Source: CAZZKF01 sp964654995
GTDB taxonomy: Bacteria; Pseudomonadota; Alphaproteobacteria; CAZZKF01
NCBI GenBank assembly: GCA_964654995.1
Contig: CAZZKF010000061.1
Coordinates: 1 to 14,425, forward strand
Length of the DNA: 14,425 nucleotides
Direction: 5' to 3'
Below, in pieces: positions 1 through 7,266 of this stretch. The notes under the pieces were generated by a model that ran no database searches, was not told the origin of the DNA, and saw only the letters and a list, made by a program, of their open reading frames with translations. The translations under genes were made by a program, and so were the position numbers. Within the stretch, counting starts at the first letter, position 1; each line of letters begins with the position of its first letter.

Positions 1-4
1 AAGG

Positions 5-229
5 CTAGAAGTCGCTGACGATGCCCTTGCGTTCCCAGTCGCCGTAGCGGGTGGGCTCGGGTCCCGACGGGCCGCCGATTTCCTTCGGCCAGTTGGCCGG
101 CTTGCCGCGCCGGCGTGCCGGCGTTGAGGTGTCCGGCGCCCTTGCCTCCGCTGGTGCCGCAGTCTCATCCACGGGGGTCTTCCGCTCGCCGGATTTTTCG
201 GTAGGCTGGGTGTCCTTGGGCTCGGTCAT
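5..229 (-). CDS. DUF1674 family protein, succinate dehydrogenase assembly factor 4-like
   Basis: This 74-residue protein has a charged, low-complexity, Pro/Ala/Thr-rich N-terminal half (about residues 1-45, probably disordered). Its compact C-terminal block at 49-74 carries EIGGP, GPEPTRYGDWERKG and a terminal SDF, the hallmark of DUF1674. Eukaryotic members (SDHAF4/Sdh8) bind the flavinated SdhA subunit and help succinate dehydrogenase assembly. A similar role here is inferred from the family, since no sdh gene is in view. I chose the ATG at 229 because GGAAGG lies 6 bases upstream. Two in-frame ATGs further upstream (271 and 268) fall inside a good -10 box and are unlikely starts. It is divergent from rsmB with about 105 bases between start codons. 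Family assignment is strong; the functional role is moderately sure. Confidence 0.88.
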   Translation of the reverse strand: MTEPKDTQPTEKSGERKTPVDETAAPAEARAPDTSTPARRRGKPANWPKEIGGPSGPEPTRYGDWERKGIVSDF

Positions 230-235
230 CGGCTG

Positions 236-241
236 CCTTCC
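236..241 (-). promoter_or_regulatory. Ribosome binding site of the DUF1674 gene
   Basis: GGAAGG on the minus strand sits 6 bases before the ATG at 229. It decides in favour of that start over the in-frame ATGs at 268 and 271. Confidence 0.65.
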
Positions 242-266
242 GTGCGATCGACATCTGAGTCCCGTC

Positions 267-294
267 ATCATAGCCGGCCGAGCGCCGCCTGCAA
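267..294 (-). promoter_or_regulatory. Candidate sigma-70-type promoter for the DUF1674 gene
   Basis: On the minus strand, TTGCAG (294-289) is followed after 16 bases by TATGAT (272-267), a 5-of-6 match to the -10 consensus. Transcription would begin near 260, leaving a leader of about 30 bases before the ATG at 229. The -35 element is weak (only TTG matches). The call is by eye. Confidence 0.45.
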
Positions 295-321
295 GGCTGG
301 CCGGCGTTGGCGAGACCTGCT

Positions 322-329
322 AAGGAAGG
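322..329 (+). promoter_or_regulatory. Ribosome binding site of rsmB
   Basis: AAGGAAGG lies 5 bases before the ATG at 335. The longer frame from the ATG at 242 has no comparable site and would run through the divergent promoter region, so 335 is the better start. Confidence 0.7.
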
Positions 330-334
330 CTCCC

Positions 335-1738
335 ATGATCGAGGGGCCTGAAGCGGTGAGCGACCGGAAAGCCACACACAGGCAAACTGCAAGGGCGGCA
401 AGAGCGTCGCAGGCGCCCGACGCCGGACTGGCGGCCCGGGCCGCCGCCCTGGCGCTCATCGAGGCGGTGTTGCGCAGCCGCCGGCCCTTCGATGAGGCGC
501 TGGCCGATGCCCGGGCCGCATCCGGCGCCCTGGCCCGGCTGGCACCCCGCGACCGTGCCTTTGCCCGGCTGCTGGCCGCCACCACCTTTCGCCGCCTCGG
601 CCAGATCGACGGCGTTCTCGCCACCTGCCTCGAGCGACCGCTGAAGCCGGCGCGCGCCCGGATCGTCGATATTCTGCGCCTCGGCGTCGCCCAGATCCTG
701 TTTCTCGAGACGCCGCCGCATGCCGCCGTCGATACCGCCGTGCGGCTGGCGCGCCGTGATCCTGAGGCCGCCGGGCGCCGGCTGGCCGGGCTGGTGAACG
801 CGGTGCTGCGCCGCATTGCCCGAAACCGGCTGGATCTGCTGACCGGCGATCTGGCGGCGCCGCAGGCCAATGTGCCCGACTGGTTGTGGGCCAGCTGGAC
901 GGCCGCCTATGGCTCGGATGCGGCGGCCCGCATGGCGCGTGTCCACGTCGGCGAGCCGCCTCTTGATGTCACCCTGCGCAACCCGGCGGATCGTGCGCTC
1001 TGGGCGCAGCGGCTGGACGCCCGGCCCTTGCCGAACGGCAGCCTGCGGCTGCGCACCGGCGGGCGTATCGAGGACCTTCCCGGTTTTTCGCAAGGCGCCT
1101 GGTGGGTGCAGGACATGGCCGCGGCGCTGGCCGTGCCGCTGTTCGGGGAGATGGACGGGCGCCTGGTCGCCGACCTCTGCGCCGCGCCCGGCGGCAAGAC
1201 CGCGCAACTGGCGGCCGCCGGTGCCCGGGTGATCGCCGTCGATCGTTCGGAATCCCGGCTGCGACGGCTGCAAGACAATCTCGCCCGGCTGCGGCTCGAA
1301 GCCACCTGCGTGGTGGCCGACGCCCTCGACTGGCGCCCGCCCGCGCCGGTGGATGCGGTCCTCGTCGATGCGCCGTGCAGCGGCACCGGGACCCTGCGCC
1401 GCCATCCCGACATCGCCCATCTGAAGACGCCCGCTGACGTTGCCGCCATGACCGCGGTTCAGCACCGGCTGCTGCAGGCGGCGGCCGACATGGTGCGCCC
1501 CGGCGGGCTGGTGATCTACAGCGTCTGCTCGCTGCAGCCGGAGGAAGGTGCCGGCGTCGTTGACGCCGTGCTGGCCGAACCCGGCGGGCTCGAGCGGGTG
1601 GCGATTGCGTCCCGCGAGTGTGCCGGGCTTAACGAGCTGATCACGCCTGAGGGCGACGTGCGTACCCTGCCCTGCCACCTGGAAGAGGCCGGCGGCATGG
1701 ACGGATTCTTCATCGCCCGGCTGCGCCGCAGCCGGTGA
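335..1738 (+). CDS. rsmB: 16S rRNA (cytosine-5-)-methyltransferase RsmB (Fmu/Sun)
   Basis: This 467-residue enzyme is expected to use S-adenosylmethionine to methylate C967 (E. coli numbering) of 16S rRNA. Residues about 30-165 form a NusB-like helical RNA-binding domain. The C-terminal half is a Rossmann-type m5C methyltransferase. SAM-binding motif I is LCAAPGGKT (from residue 281). Motif IV is DAPCSGTG with C348. Motif VI is YSVCSLQPEE with C398, which by family knowledge is the covalent nucleophile, with C348 aiding product release. The start at 335 rests on an AAGGAAGG site. It heads a rightward run, with rpe following after 71 bases, and is divergent from the DUF1674 gene. The length is slightly longer than E. 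coli RsmB (429 residues), mostly from a basic N-terminal extension. No promoter was evident on the plus strand in the 105-base divergent gap. Confidence 0.95.
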   Translation: MIEGPEAVSDRKATHRQTARAARASQAPDAGLAARAAALALIEAVLRSRRPFDEALADARAASGALARLAPRDRAFARLLAATTFRRLGQIDGVLATCLERPLKPARARIVDILRLGVAQILFLETPPHAAVDTAVRLARRDPEAAGRRLAGLVNAVLRRIARNRLDLLTGDLAAPQANVPDWLWASWTAAYGSDAAARMARVHVGEPPLDVTLRNPADRALWAQRLDARPLPNGSLRLRTGGRIEDLPGFSQGAWWVQDMAAALAVPLFGEMDGRLVADLCAAPGGKTAQLAAAGARVIAVDRSESRLRRLQDNLARLRLEATCVVADALDWRPPAPVDAVLVDAPCSGTGTLRRHPDIAHLKTPADVAAMTAVQHRLLQAAADMVRPGGLVIYSVCSLQPEEGAGVVDAVLAEPGGLERVAIASRECAGLNELITPEGDVRTLPCHLEEAGGMDGFFIARLRRSR

Positions 1739-1809
1739 GCCGCGGCGGGCGCGGCACCACACCCCGGCACATGCTTGCGGGGGCTGCGCCAAGCTGGTAA
1801 GAGCAGAAC

Positions 1810-2475
1810 ATGCAGCAGCCGGTCCGCATTGCGCCGTCGATCCTCTCGGCCGATTTCGCGCGGCTCGGCGAAGAGGTGCGCGCGGTCAGCGAGGCCGGCG
1901 CCGATTACATCCACATCGACGTGATGGACGGCCATTTCGTCCCCAATCTGACCATCGGCCCGGGCGTCGTGAAGGCCCTGCGTCCCTTTTCCGATCGCCC
2001 CTTCGACGTGCATCTGATGATCGCGCCGGTGGATCCCTTCATCGCCGCCTTTGTGGATGCCGGCGCCGACATCATCACCGTTCATGCCGAGGCCGGCCCG
2101 CATTTGCACCGCACCCTGCAGCTGATCCGCGCCGCCGGCGTGCGCGCCGGCGTCTCGCTCAATCCGGCAACGCCCATCGACGCCGTCACGGAGGTGCTGG
2201 GCGACGTTGATCTGGTGCTGGTGATGACGGTCAACCCCGGCTTTGGCGGCCAGGCGTTCATCGACAGCCAGCTCGACAAGATCGCGCGGCTGCGCCGGCT
2301 GATCGACGATTCGGGACGCGCCATCGACCTCGAGGTCGATGGCGGCATCACCCCGGAGACCGCGCCCAAGGCGATCGCCGCCGGCGCCGACGTGCTGGTC
2401 GCCGGCACCGCCACCTTTGCCGGCGGAGCGCAAGCGTACGCCGGCAACATCCGGGCCCTGCGAGGCACGCCGTGA
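1810..2475 (+). CDS. rpe: Ribulose-phosphate 3-epimerase
   Basis: This 221-residue TIM-barrel enzyme interconverts D-ribulose 5-phosphate and D-xylulose 5-phosphate in the pentose phosphate pathway and, in autotrophs, the Calvin cycle. It begins with the family signature IAPSILSADF (7-16). Metal ligands and acid/base residues are visible as H35 and D37 in HIDVMDGHFVPN, H68 in FDVHLMI and D177 in LEVDGGI. The phosphate-gripping loop is NPGFGGQ (142-148), with a second phosphate site around 198-201 (VAGTA). The size is typical (about 215-225 residues). GGTAAGAG lies 6 bases before the ATG. It sits 71 bases after rsmB and 47 before the heparinase-like gene, all in one direction, so cotranscription is likely. 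No cbb (Calvin cycle) genes are nearby, which favours a general pentose phosphate role. Confidence 0.96.
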   Translation: MQQPVRIAPSILSADFARLGEEVRAVSEAGADYIHIDVMDGHFVPNLTIGPGVVKALRPFSDRPFDVHLMIAPVDPFIAAFVDAGADIITVHAEAGPHLHRTLQLIRAAGVRAGVSLNPATPIDAVTEVLGDVDLVLVMTVNPGFGGQAFIDSQLDKIARLRRLIDDSGRAIDLEVDGGITPETAPKAIAAGADVLVAGTATFAGGAQAYAGNIRALRGTP

Positions 2476-2522
2476 GCCTGCGCGCGGCTCCATTTCCCCG
2501 ACGCGGGTAGGCGGGAACGATC

Positions 2523-4211
2523 ATGTCGGCGCGGGTTCCTGACAGGCTTGTCGATCCGGCGCGCGGAGCCGCCCGAAGCTTCTGGCAGGGCGCCAGGAAT
2601 GTCGTCTATGCCTCGCGGCTGTACAACTATTCGCTCAAGGGCCGCCACCCCAACCATCTGCGGGTCCGCCCGGTCGACCTGTGGCCGGGAGCCGAGCGCA
2701 TGGGCAACGCCCTGTTTCGCGGCGATTACGAGCTCGCCGGACTGACCGTTTCGCTTCCCAACACGCCGCCCTGGGCGCCCGACGGCGCCGATGAGGCCTG
2801 GCTCGAGGCGCTGCACGGCTTCGACTGGCTGCGCCACTTCCGGGCCTGCGAAGGCGATGCCGCGCGCCGCCACGTGCAGGCGCTGATCCGCTCGTGGCTG
2901 GAAGGCTACAATGCCTGGCACCCGCTGGCCTGGCGCCCGCCAGTGCTGGCGACGCGCCTGATCGCCTGGATGTGCCACGAGCCGCTGACCATATCGAGCC
3001 CCGATCTGGTCTATCGCAGCGCCGTGCTCAACAGCATCGCCCGTCAGGCCCGCCATCTGATCCGCGTCGCCGAGCAGGCCCCGGCCGGCCTGCCGCGGCT
3101 CACGGCGCTCATCGGCGCCGTCTATGGCGGCCTCTGCCTGCCCGACGGCGACCGGCGCCTGGCTCGGGCAATGACCCTGCTGGAGGGCGAGCTGGAGCGC
3201 CTCATCCTCGCCGACGGCGGCTTTGCCAGCCGCAATCCGTCCGACCATTTCGCCGCCCTGCGGCTGCTGGTCGGCCTGCGCGAAACCCTGCTCAAGGCCG
3301 ATCGCGAGGAAGCGGTCACCATCCAGACGGCGATCGACCGCATGGCCGGCATGCTGCGCTTGTTCCGTCATGCCGACGGCGGCCTCGCCCTGTTCAACGG
3401 CGGCTTCGAGGAATCGCCCGAAGAGGTGGGCCGGGTGCTCAAGCTCGCCCGCACCCGGGCGCGGGCGCCGGCCAGCGCGCAGGTCAGCGGCTATCACAAC
3501 CTCGAGGCCGGGCGCACCAAGGTGCTGATCGATACCGGCACCCCGCCCGAGGGCGATCTCGGCCTGCGCGCGCATGCCGGCGTGCTCGGCTTCGAGATGA
3601 GCTCGGGCAAGGCCCGCCTGGTGGTCAACTGCGGCAGCATCGAGGTCCCCGCCCGGGCCCGGGCCTGGGACCGGGTCAGCCGCTCCAGCGCCGCCCATTC
3701 GACGCTGGTCATCGACAACCGCAATTCGGCGGTTCTGCTGGAAAGCGGGCGGATCGCGGACGGCCCGGAAACGGTGACCGTCGAGCGCAACGAGGAGGGC
3801 GGCGCGATCTGGCTCGATGCCAGCCACGACGGCTACATGAGCGCCTGCGGCCTCATTCACCGCCGCCGCCTCTATCTCGATGCGTCGGGCGACGACCTGC
3901 GCGGCGAGGATCTGGTCATGGGGCCGGGTGCGGCGCGCAGCCGCGGCCTCGAGTTCGATGTCCGCTTTCATCTCCACCCCCGGGTGCGCAGCTCGATCGT
4001 CCAGAACGGCCAGTCGGTGCTGCTGCGCCTGCGCCGCGGCGAGGGCTGGCGGTTCGAGGCCCGCGGCGGCCGCGTCAGCATCGAGGAGAGCGTCTACCTG
4101 GGTCGGCGCGGGGTCAGCCGCAAATGCGAGCAGATCGTCGTCTCCGGCCGGTTGGAGGGCGGCGAGACCCGCATCAACTGGTCGTTCAAGCGGGTCGAGC
4201 CGGGCGCCTGA
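2523..4211 (+). CDS. Heparinase II/III-like family protein
   Basis: This 562-residue protein has the two-part layout of heparinase II/III-type polysaccharide lyases. The first part is an alpha-helical region (about 20-310, Trp/Arg-rich, with DGGFASRNP at 231-239 and LALFNGGFEE at 288-297). The second is a C-terminal beta-sandwich (about 320-555) with SGYHNLEAGRTKVLIDTG at 322-339, HAGVLGFEMSSG from H351, and AHSTLVID from A391 (H392). H351 lies where family members often carry a functional His, but I cannot confirm a complete lyase active site. There is no signal peptide or membrane segment, so it is probably cytoplasmic, which is odd for a polymer-degrading enzyme. Genes of this type are often found beside rsmB and purH in alphaproteobacteria (recalled, not checked). 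Its substrate and role are unknown. A modest GGCGGGAA site precedes the ATG. It is 47 bases after rpe and 98 before purH. Confidence 0.88.
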   Translation: MSARVPDRLVDPARGAARSFWQGARNVVYASRLYNYSLKGRHPNHLRVRPVDLWPGAERMGNALFRGDYELAGLTVSLPNTPPWAPDGADEAWLEALHGFDWLRHFRACEGDAARRHVQALIRSWLEGYNAWHPLAWRPPVLATRLIAWMCHEPLTISSPDLVYRSAVLNSIARQARHLIRVAEQAPAGLPRLTALIGAVYGGLCLPDGDRRLARAMTLLEGELERLILADGGFASRNPSDHFAALRLLVGLRETLLKADREEAVTIQTAIDRMAGMLRLFRHADGGLALFNGGFEESPEEVGRVLKLARTRARAPASAQVSGYHNLEAGRTKVLIDTGTPPEGDLGLRAHAGVLGFEMSSGKARLVVNCGSIEVPARARAWDRVSRSSAAHSTLVIDNRNSAVLLESGRIADGPETVTVERNEEGGAIWLDASHDGYMSACGLIHRRRLYLDASGDDLRGEDLVMGPGAARSRGLEFDVRFHLHPRVRSSIVQNGQSVLLRLRRGEGWRFEARGGRVSIEESVYLGRRGVSRKCEQIVVSGRLEGGETRINWSFKRVEPGA

Positions 4212-4244
4212 CCGAAAATCTTTGCCGCTGCGCCGATTCGCCGC

Positions 4245-4275
4245 TTGAGCCCGGCCACGCCAGACGCTATTAGCG
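4245..4275 (+). promoter_or_regulatory. Candidate purH promoter with palindromic -10 region
   Basis: TTGAGC (4245-4250) is followed after 17 bases by TATTAG (4268-4273). With 16 bases of spacing the -10 reads CTATTA, close to the CTAT-type -10 boxes common in alphaproteobacteria. The -10 lies inside a perfect 11-base inverted repeat, CGCTATTAGCG (4265-4275), which could be a regulator site. Transcription would start near 4280, giving a leader of about 30 bases. This suggests purH can be transcribed apart from the genes upstream. The call is by eye. Confidence 0.45.
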
Positions 4276-4294
4276 GGGCCACAGACCCGACAGC

Positions 4295-4299
4295 AGGAG
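4295..4299 (+). promoter_or_regulatory. Ribosome binding site supporting the GTG start of purH
   Basis: AGGAG lies 10 bases before the GTG at 4310. The next in-frame ATG (4325) has no purine-rich site at a usable distance, so the GTG is preferred although the spacing is on the long side. Confidence 0.5.
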
Positions 4300-4309
4300 T
4301 TCAGGCGCG

Positions 4310-5938
4310 GTGACCACGAACGAGATGTTGACCAGCGAATCCGACACCCCCGGCGCGGTGACCCTTCGCCGCGCCCTGATCTCGGTCTCCGACAAGACCG
4401 GCCTTGTCGATCTCGGCAAGGCGCTGGCGGCCCGCGGCGTCGAGATCCTGTCCACCGGCGGCACCGCAAAGGCCCTGGCGGACGCCGGCATCGAGACCCG
4501 CGAAGTCTCCGACTACACCGGTTTTCCGGAAATGATGGATGGCCGGGTCAAGACCCTGCACCCGAAGGTTCACGGCGGCCTGCTGGCCTTGCGTGATGAT
4601 CCCGAGCACCGCGCGGCCATGGAGGCGCACGGCATCGAACCGATCGATCTGGTGGTCGTCAACCTCTATCCCTTCGAGGACACGGTGGCCGGCGGCGCCG
4701 CGCCGCAGGCCTGCATCGAGCAGATCGACATCGGCGGGCCGGCGATGATCCGCTCGGCGGCCAAGAACCACGCCTTTGTGACCATCGTCGTCGACCCTGA
4801 GGATTACCCGGCGGTGATTGCCGATCTCGATGCGCTGGACGGGGCGGTGAGCTTCGATTTGCGCCGCCGCCTGGCCGCCAGGGCCTATGCCCGCACTGCC
4901 CGGTATGATGCCGCCATCGCCGCCTGGTTCGCCGGCCAAGCGGGCGAGACGTTCCCTGAGACCCTGACGCTCACCGCGAGCCGGCGCGAAATCCTGCGCT
5001 ACGGCGAAAACCCGCACCAGAGTGCCGCCTTTTACATCGCTCCGGGCACGCCGCGACCCGGGGTTTCCAGCGCCAGACAGCTTCAGGGCAAGGCGCTGTC
5101 CTACAACAATCTCGGCGATACCGACGCCGCCTTCGAGCTGGTCAGCGAATTCGCCCCCGCCGACGGGGCGGCGGTTGCCATCATCAAGCACGCCAATCCC
5201 TGCGGCGTGGCGGTGGCCGAGAGTCCGATCGAGGCCTACCGCAAGGCGCTGGCCTGCGACCCGGTGAGCGCCTTTGGCGGCATCGTGGCGCTTAACGGCC
5301 GGCTTGACGAAGACACCGCCCGGGCGATCACCGAGCGGTTCACGGAAGTCGTCATCGCGCCCGAGATCACGCCGGCGGCGGCCGAGGTGCTGGCCGCCAA
5401 GAAGAACCTGCGGGTGCTGGAGACCGGCGGGCTTGCCGACCCGGCCGCGCCCGGCCTGGTGCTGCGCTCGGTCGCCGGCGGCTATCTGGTCCAGACCCGT
5501 GACAATGGCCGCATCGAGGCGGCGGATCTGAAGGTGGTCACCAAACGCCAGCCCAACGCGCGCGAGCTGGCCGACCTGATCTTTGCCTTCCGGGTGTGCA
5601 AGCACGTGAAATCGAACGCCATCATCTACGTCAGGGACGGCGCCACGGTGGGCATCGGCGCCGGCCAGATGAGCCGGGTGGATTCGGCCATGATCGCCGC
5701 CCGCAAGGCCGAGGACGCGGCCCGCGCCGCCGGCCTGGAGGTCCCGGCAACCCGGGGCTCGGTGGTCGCATCCGACGCCTTCTTCCCCTTTGCCGACGGG
5801 CTTTTGGCGGCCGCCCGGGCGGGCGCCACCGCGGTCATCCAGCCGGGCGGCTCGATCCGCGATGATGAGGTGATTGCTGCCGCCGACGAGGCCGGGCTGG
5901 CGATGGTGTTCACCGGCATGCGCCACTTCCGCCACTAG
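4310..5938 (+). CDS. purH: Bifunctional AICAR formyltransferase / IMP cyclohydrolase
   Basis: This 542-residue cytosolic enzyme catalyses the last two steps of purine biosynthesis: formyl transfer from 10-formyl-tetrahydrofolate to AICAR, then ring closure to IMP. The N-terminal MGS-like cyclohydrolase domain (about 20-220) shows ISVSDKTG (24-31), STGGTAKAL (48-56) and KTLHPKVHGG (81-90). The C-terminal transformylase domain carries KHANPCG (K293 and H294, the catalytic Lys-His pair by family knowledge), SAFGGI, CKHVKSNAI, GIGAGQMSRVD, SDAFFPFADG and the usual end AVIQPGGSIRDDE through GMRHFRH. The length is normal. The start is a GTG at 4310 supported by AGGAG; an ATG at 4325 is the alternative. 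It is preceded by its own candidate promoter and is convergent with the transporter gene, with only 7 bases between the two stop codons. Confidence 0.97.
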   Translation: MTTNEMLTSESDTPGAVTLRRALISVSDKTGLVDLGKALAARGVEILSTGGTAKALADAGIETREVSDYTGFPEMMDGRVKTLHPKVHGGLLALRDDPEHRAAMEAHGIEPIDLVVVNLYPFEDTVAGGAAPQACIEQIDIGGPAMIRSAAKNHAFVTIVVDPEDYPAVIADLDALDGAVSFDLRRRLAARAYARTARYDAAIAAWFAGQAGETFPETLTLTASRREILRYGENPHQSAAFYIAPGTPRPGVSSARQLQGKALSYNNLGDTDAAFELVSEFAPADGAAVAIIKHANPCGVAVAESPIEAYRKALACDPVSAFGGIVALNGRLDEDTARAITERFTEVVIAPEITPAAAEVLAAKKNLRVLETGGLADPAAPGLVLRSVAGGYLVQTRDNGRIEAADLKVVTKRQPNARELADLIFAFRVCKHVKSNAIIYVRDGATVGIGAGQMSRVDSAMIAARKAEDAARAAGLEVPATRGSVVASDAFFPFADGLLAAARAGATAVIQPGGSIRDDEVIAAADEAGLAMVFTGMRHFRH

Positions 5939-5945
5939 AGAAACA

Positions 5946-7259
5946 TTATTCCCGCCGCGGTTCGCGAACCCTCCAGAGCAGCGCCCAGCCGGCGCCGAGA
6001 AAGACCAGAATGATGGCCAGGCCGGCCCGCTGGCTGGCGAGTGCCGCCGTCATCGCCCCGACCGCCAGCGGCGCGACAAAGGCCGTCGCCTTGCCGGAGA
6101 GCGCATAAAGGCCGAAGAATTCGGCCACCTGGCCCGGCGGGGCGAGGCGCGCCATCAGGGTCCGGCTGGCCGCCTGCACCGGGCCGCCGCACAGGCCGAC
6201 AAGGGCCGCGAAAACCAGCATCGCCCGCGCCGCGCCGCCGGAAAACGGGCCGCCCGTGCCGGGCGCCACGGCGAGACCGAAGAGCATGCTGTCGGCGGTC
6301 AGCGAAACGATGCCGAGCGTGCCGGCAATCAGCCCGGCAAGGCCCAGAAGAATGGTGCGTTTCGACCCGATGCGATCGTCCAGCCAGCCGCCGGCGAAGG
6401 CACCGACCATCGAGAACACGATGAGCAGAATGCCGAACAGGCCCAGCGTGCGGGTCTGCCAGCCGAACAGGCCGGCAGCGTAAATCCCGCCGAAGGCGTA
6501 AATCGCCGAAAGCCCGTCGTAATAGAGCATGCGGGCAACCAGAAAGCGCAGGATCGTGCGCCTTTCGATCAATTGCCCGAGCGTCGTCTTCAGCGCCGCC
6601 AGCCCTTGGGCCACGGCATCCGCCGGTGTCCGTTTCGCGCGGCGTGCACGATCAGGTACCCAGAGGAACAGCGGCAGGCTGAACAGTGCCAGCCACAGGG
6701 CCGAAAACGGGCCCGAGAGCCGGGCGGCGACATGGCTGGCTGCGCCGTCGCCGCCGGCACCCAACCCGGCGATCAGGATCACCAGGGCGAGAAGCCCGCC
6801 GACATAGCCGAGCCCCCAGCCGAAGCCGCTCAAACGGCCCAGGGCACGGCCATCGATGAGCCCCGGCAACATGGCGTTGTTGAACAGGATGGCCAGCTCC
6901 ACCGCCACCGTCGCCACCACCACGACGGCCAGGATCGGCCCGTTTGCACCGCCACCCGGCGCCGCCAGCCACAGTGCCGTCATGGCGACCATGGCGATGC
7001 CGGCAAGGGCGGCAATCCAGGGCTTGCGCCGGCCGCCCTGATCGCCGATCGCCCCGGCGATCGGTGCAGATATGGCGATGAGCAAGCCGGCGGCGGCTTG
7101 CGCGTAGGACCACAGGGTCTGACCGCGGACCGCATCGCCAACCACGACGGTGGCGAAATAGGGGGCGAAGATGAAGGTGGTAATCAGCGTGAAAAACGGC
7201 TGATTGGCCCAGTCGAACAGGGCCCAGGCGAGCCAGGCGCGCCGGCCCGCATGCGTCAC
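5946..7259 (-). CDS. UMF1 family (Atg22-like) MFS transporter
   Basis: This is a polytopic inner-membrane protein of 437 residues, with about 12 hydrophobic segments in two halves. The first helix carries ALFDWANQPFF (13-23), the diagnostic (Y/F)DWAN motif of the Atg22-like/UMF1 branch of the major facilitator superfamily. LSGFGWGLGYVGG (143-155) is a second family signature. MFS motif A-like loops are present in both halves: GDQGGRRKP at 72-80 and WLDDRIGSKR at 292-301. Yeast Atg22 exports amino acids from the vacuole, but bacterial substrates are largely unknown. I prefer a GTG start at 7259, which puts 13 residues before the motif and begins 7 bases after the glutamate dehydrogenase stop. 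The alternative ATG at 7304 adds 15 residues and overlaps that gene by 38 bases. Neither start has a good ribosome site, suggesting translational coupling. Cotranscription with gdhB is likely. Confidence 0.87.
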   Translation of the reverse strand: MTHAGRRAWLAWALFDWANQPFFTLITTFIFAPYFATVVVGDAVRGQTLWSYAQAAAGLLIAISAPIAGAIGDQGGRRKPWIAALAGIAMVAMTALWLAAPGGGANGPILAVVVVATVAVELAILFNNAMLPGLIDGRALGRLSGFGWGLGYVGGLLALVILIAGLGAGGDGAASHVAARLSGPFSALWLALFSLPLFLWVPDRARRAKRTPADAVAQGLAALKTTLGQLIERRTILRFLVARMLYYDGLSAIYAFGGIYAAGLFGWQTRTLGLFGILLIVFSMVGAFAGGWLDDRIGSKRTILLGLAGLIAGTLGIVSLTADSMLFGLAVAPGTGGPFSGGAARAMLVFAALVGLCGGPVQAASRTLMARLAPPGQVAEFFGLYALSGKATAFVAPLAVGAMTAALASQRAGLAIILVFLGAGWALLWRVREPRRE

Positions 7260-7266
7260 GGGACGA

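Noticed and set aside
320..1792. Long minus-strand frame opposite rsmB
   Set aside because: It is codon-aligned antisense of a gene with all RsmB motifs; the protein is low-complexity with no ribosome site or domain.
1774..1802. TTGCGG-17-TAAGAG as a promoter for rpe
   Set aside because: Both elements match consensus at only about three of six positions; cotranscription with rsmB is simpler.
2474..2490. Small hairpin (GAGCC / GGCTC) at the rpe stop codon as a terminator
   Set aside because: It has only a 5-base stem with a 7-base loop, no T-run follows, and the next gene is 47 bases downstream on the same strand.
2082..4469. A 795-codon minus-strand frame spanning rpe, the heparinase-like gene and the start of purH
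   Set aside because: It runs opposite three convincing genes, is codon-aligned with the heparinase-like gene, and has arginine/alanine-rich shadow composition.
4301..5935. Minus-strand frame opposite purH
   Set aside because: It is codon-aligned antisense of purH, whose catalytic motifs are all intact.
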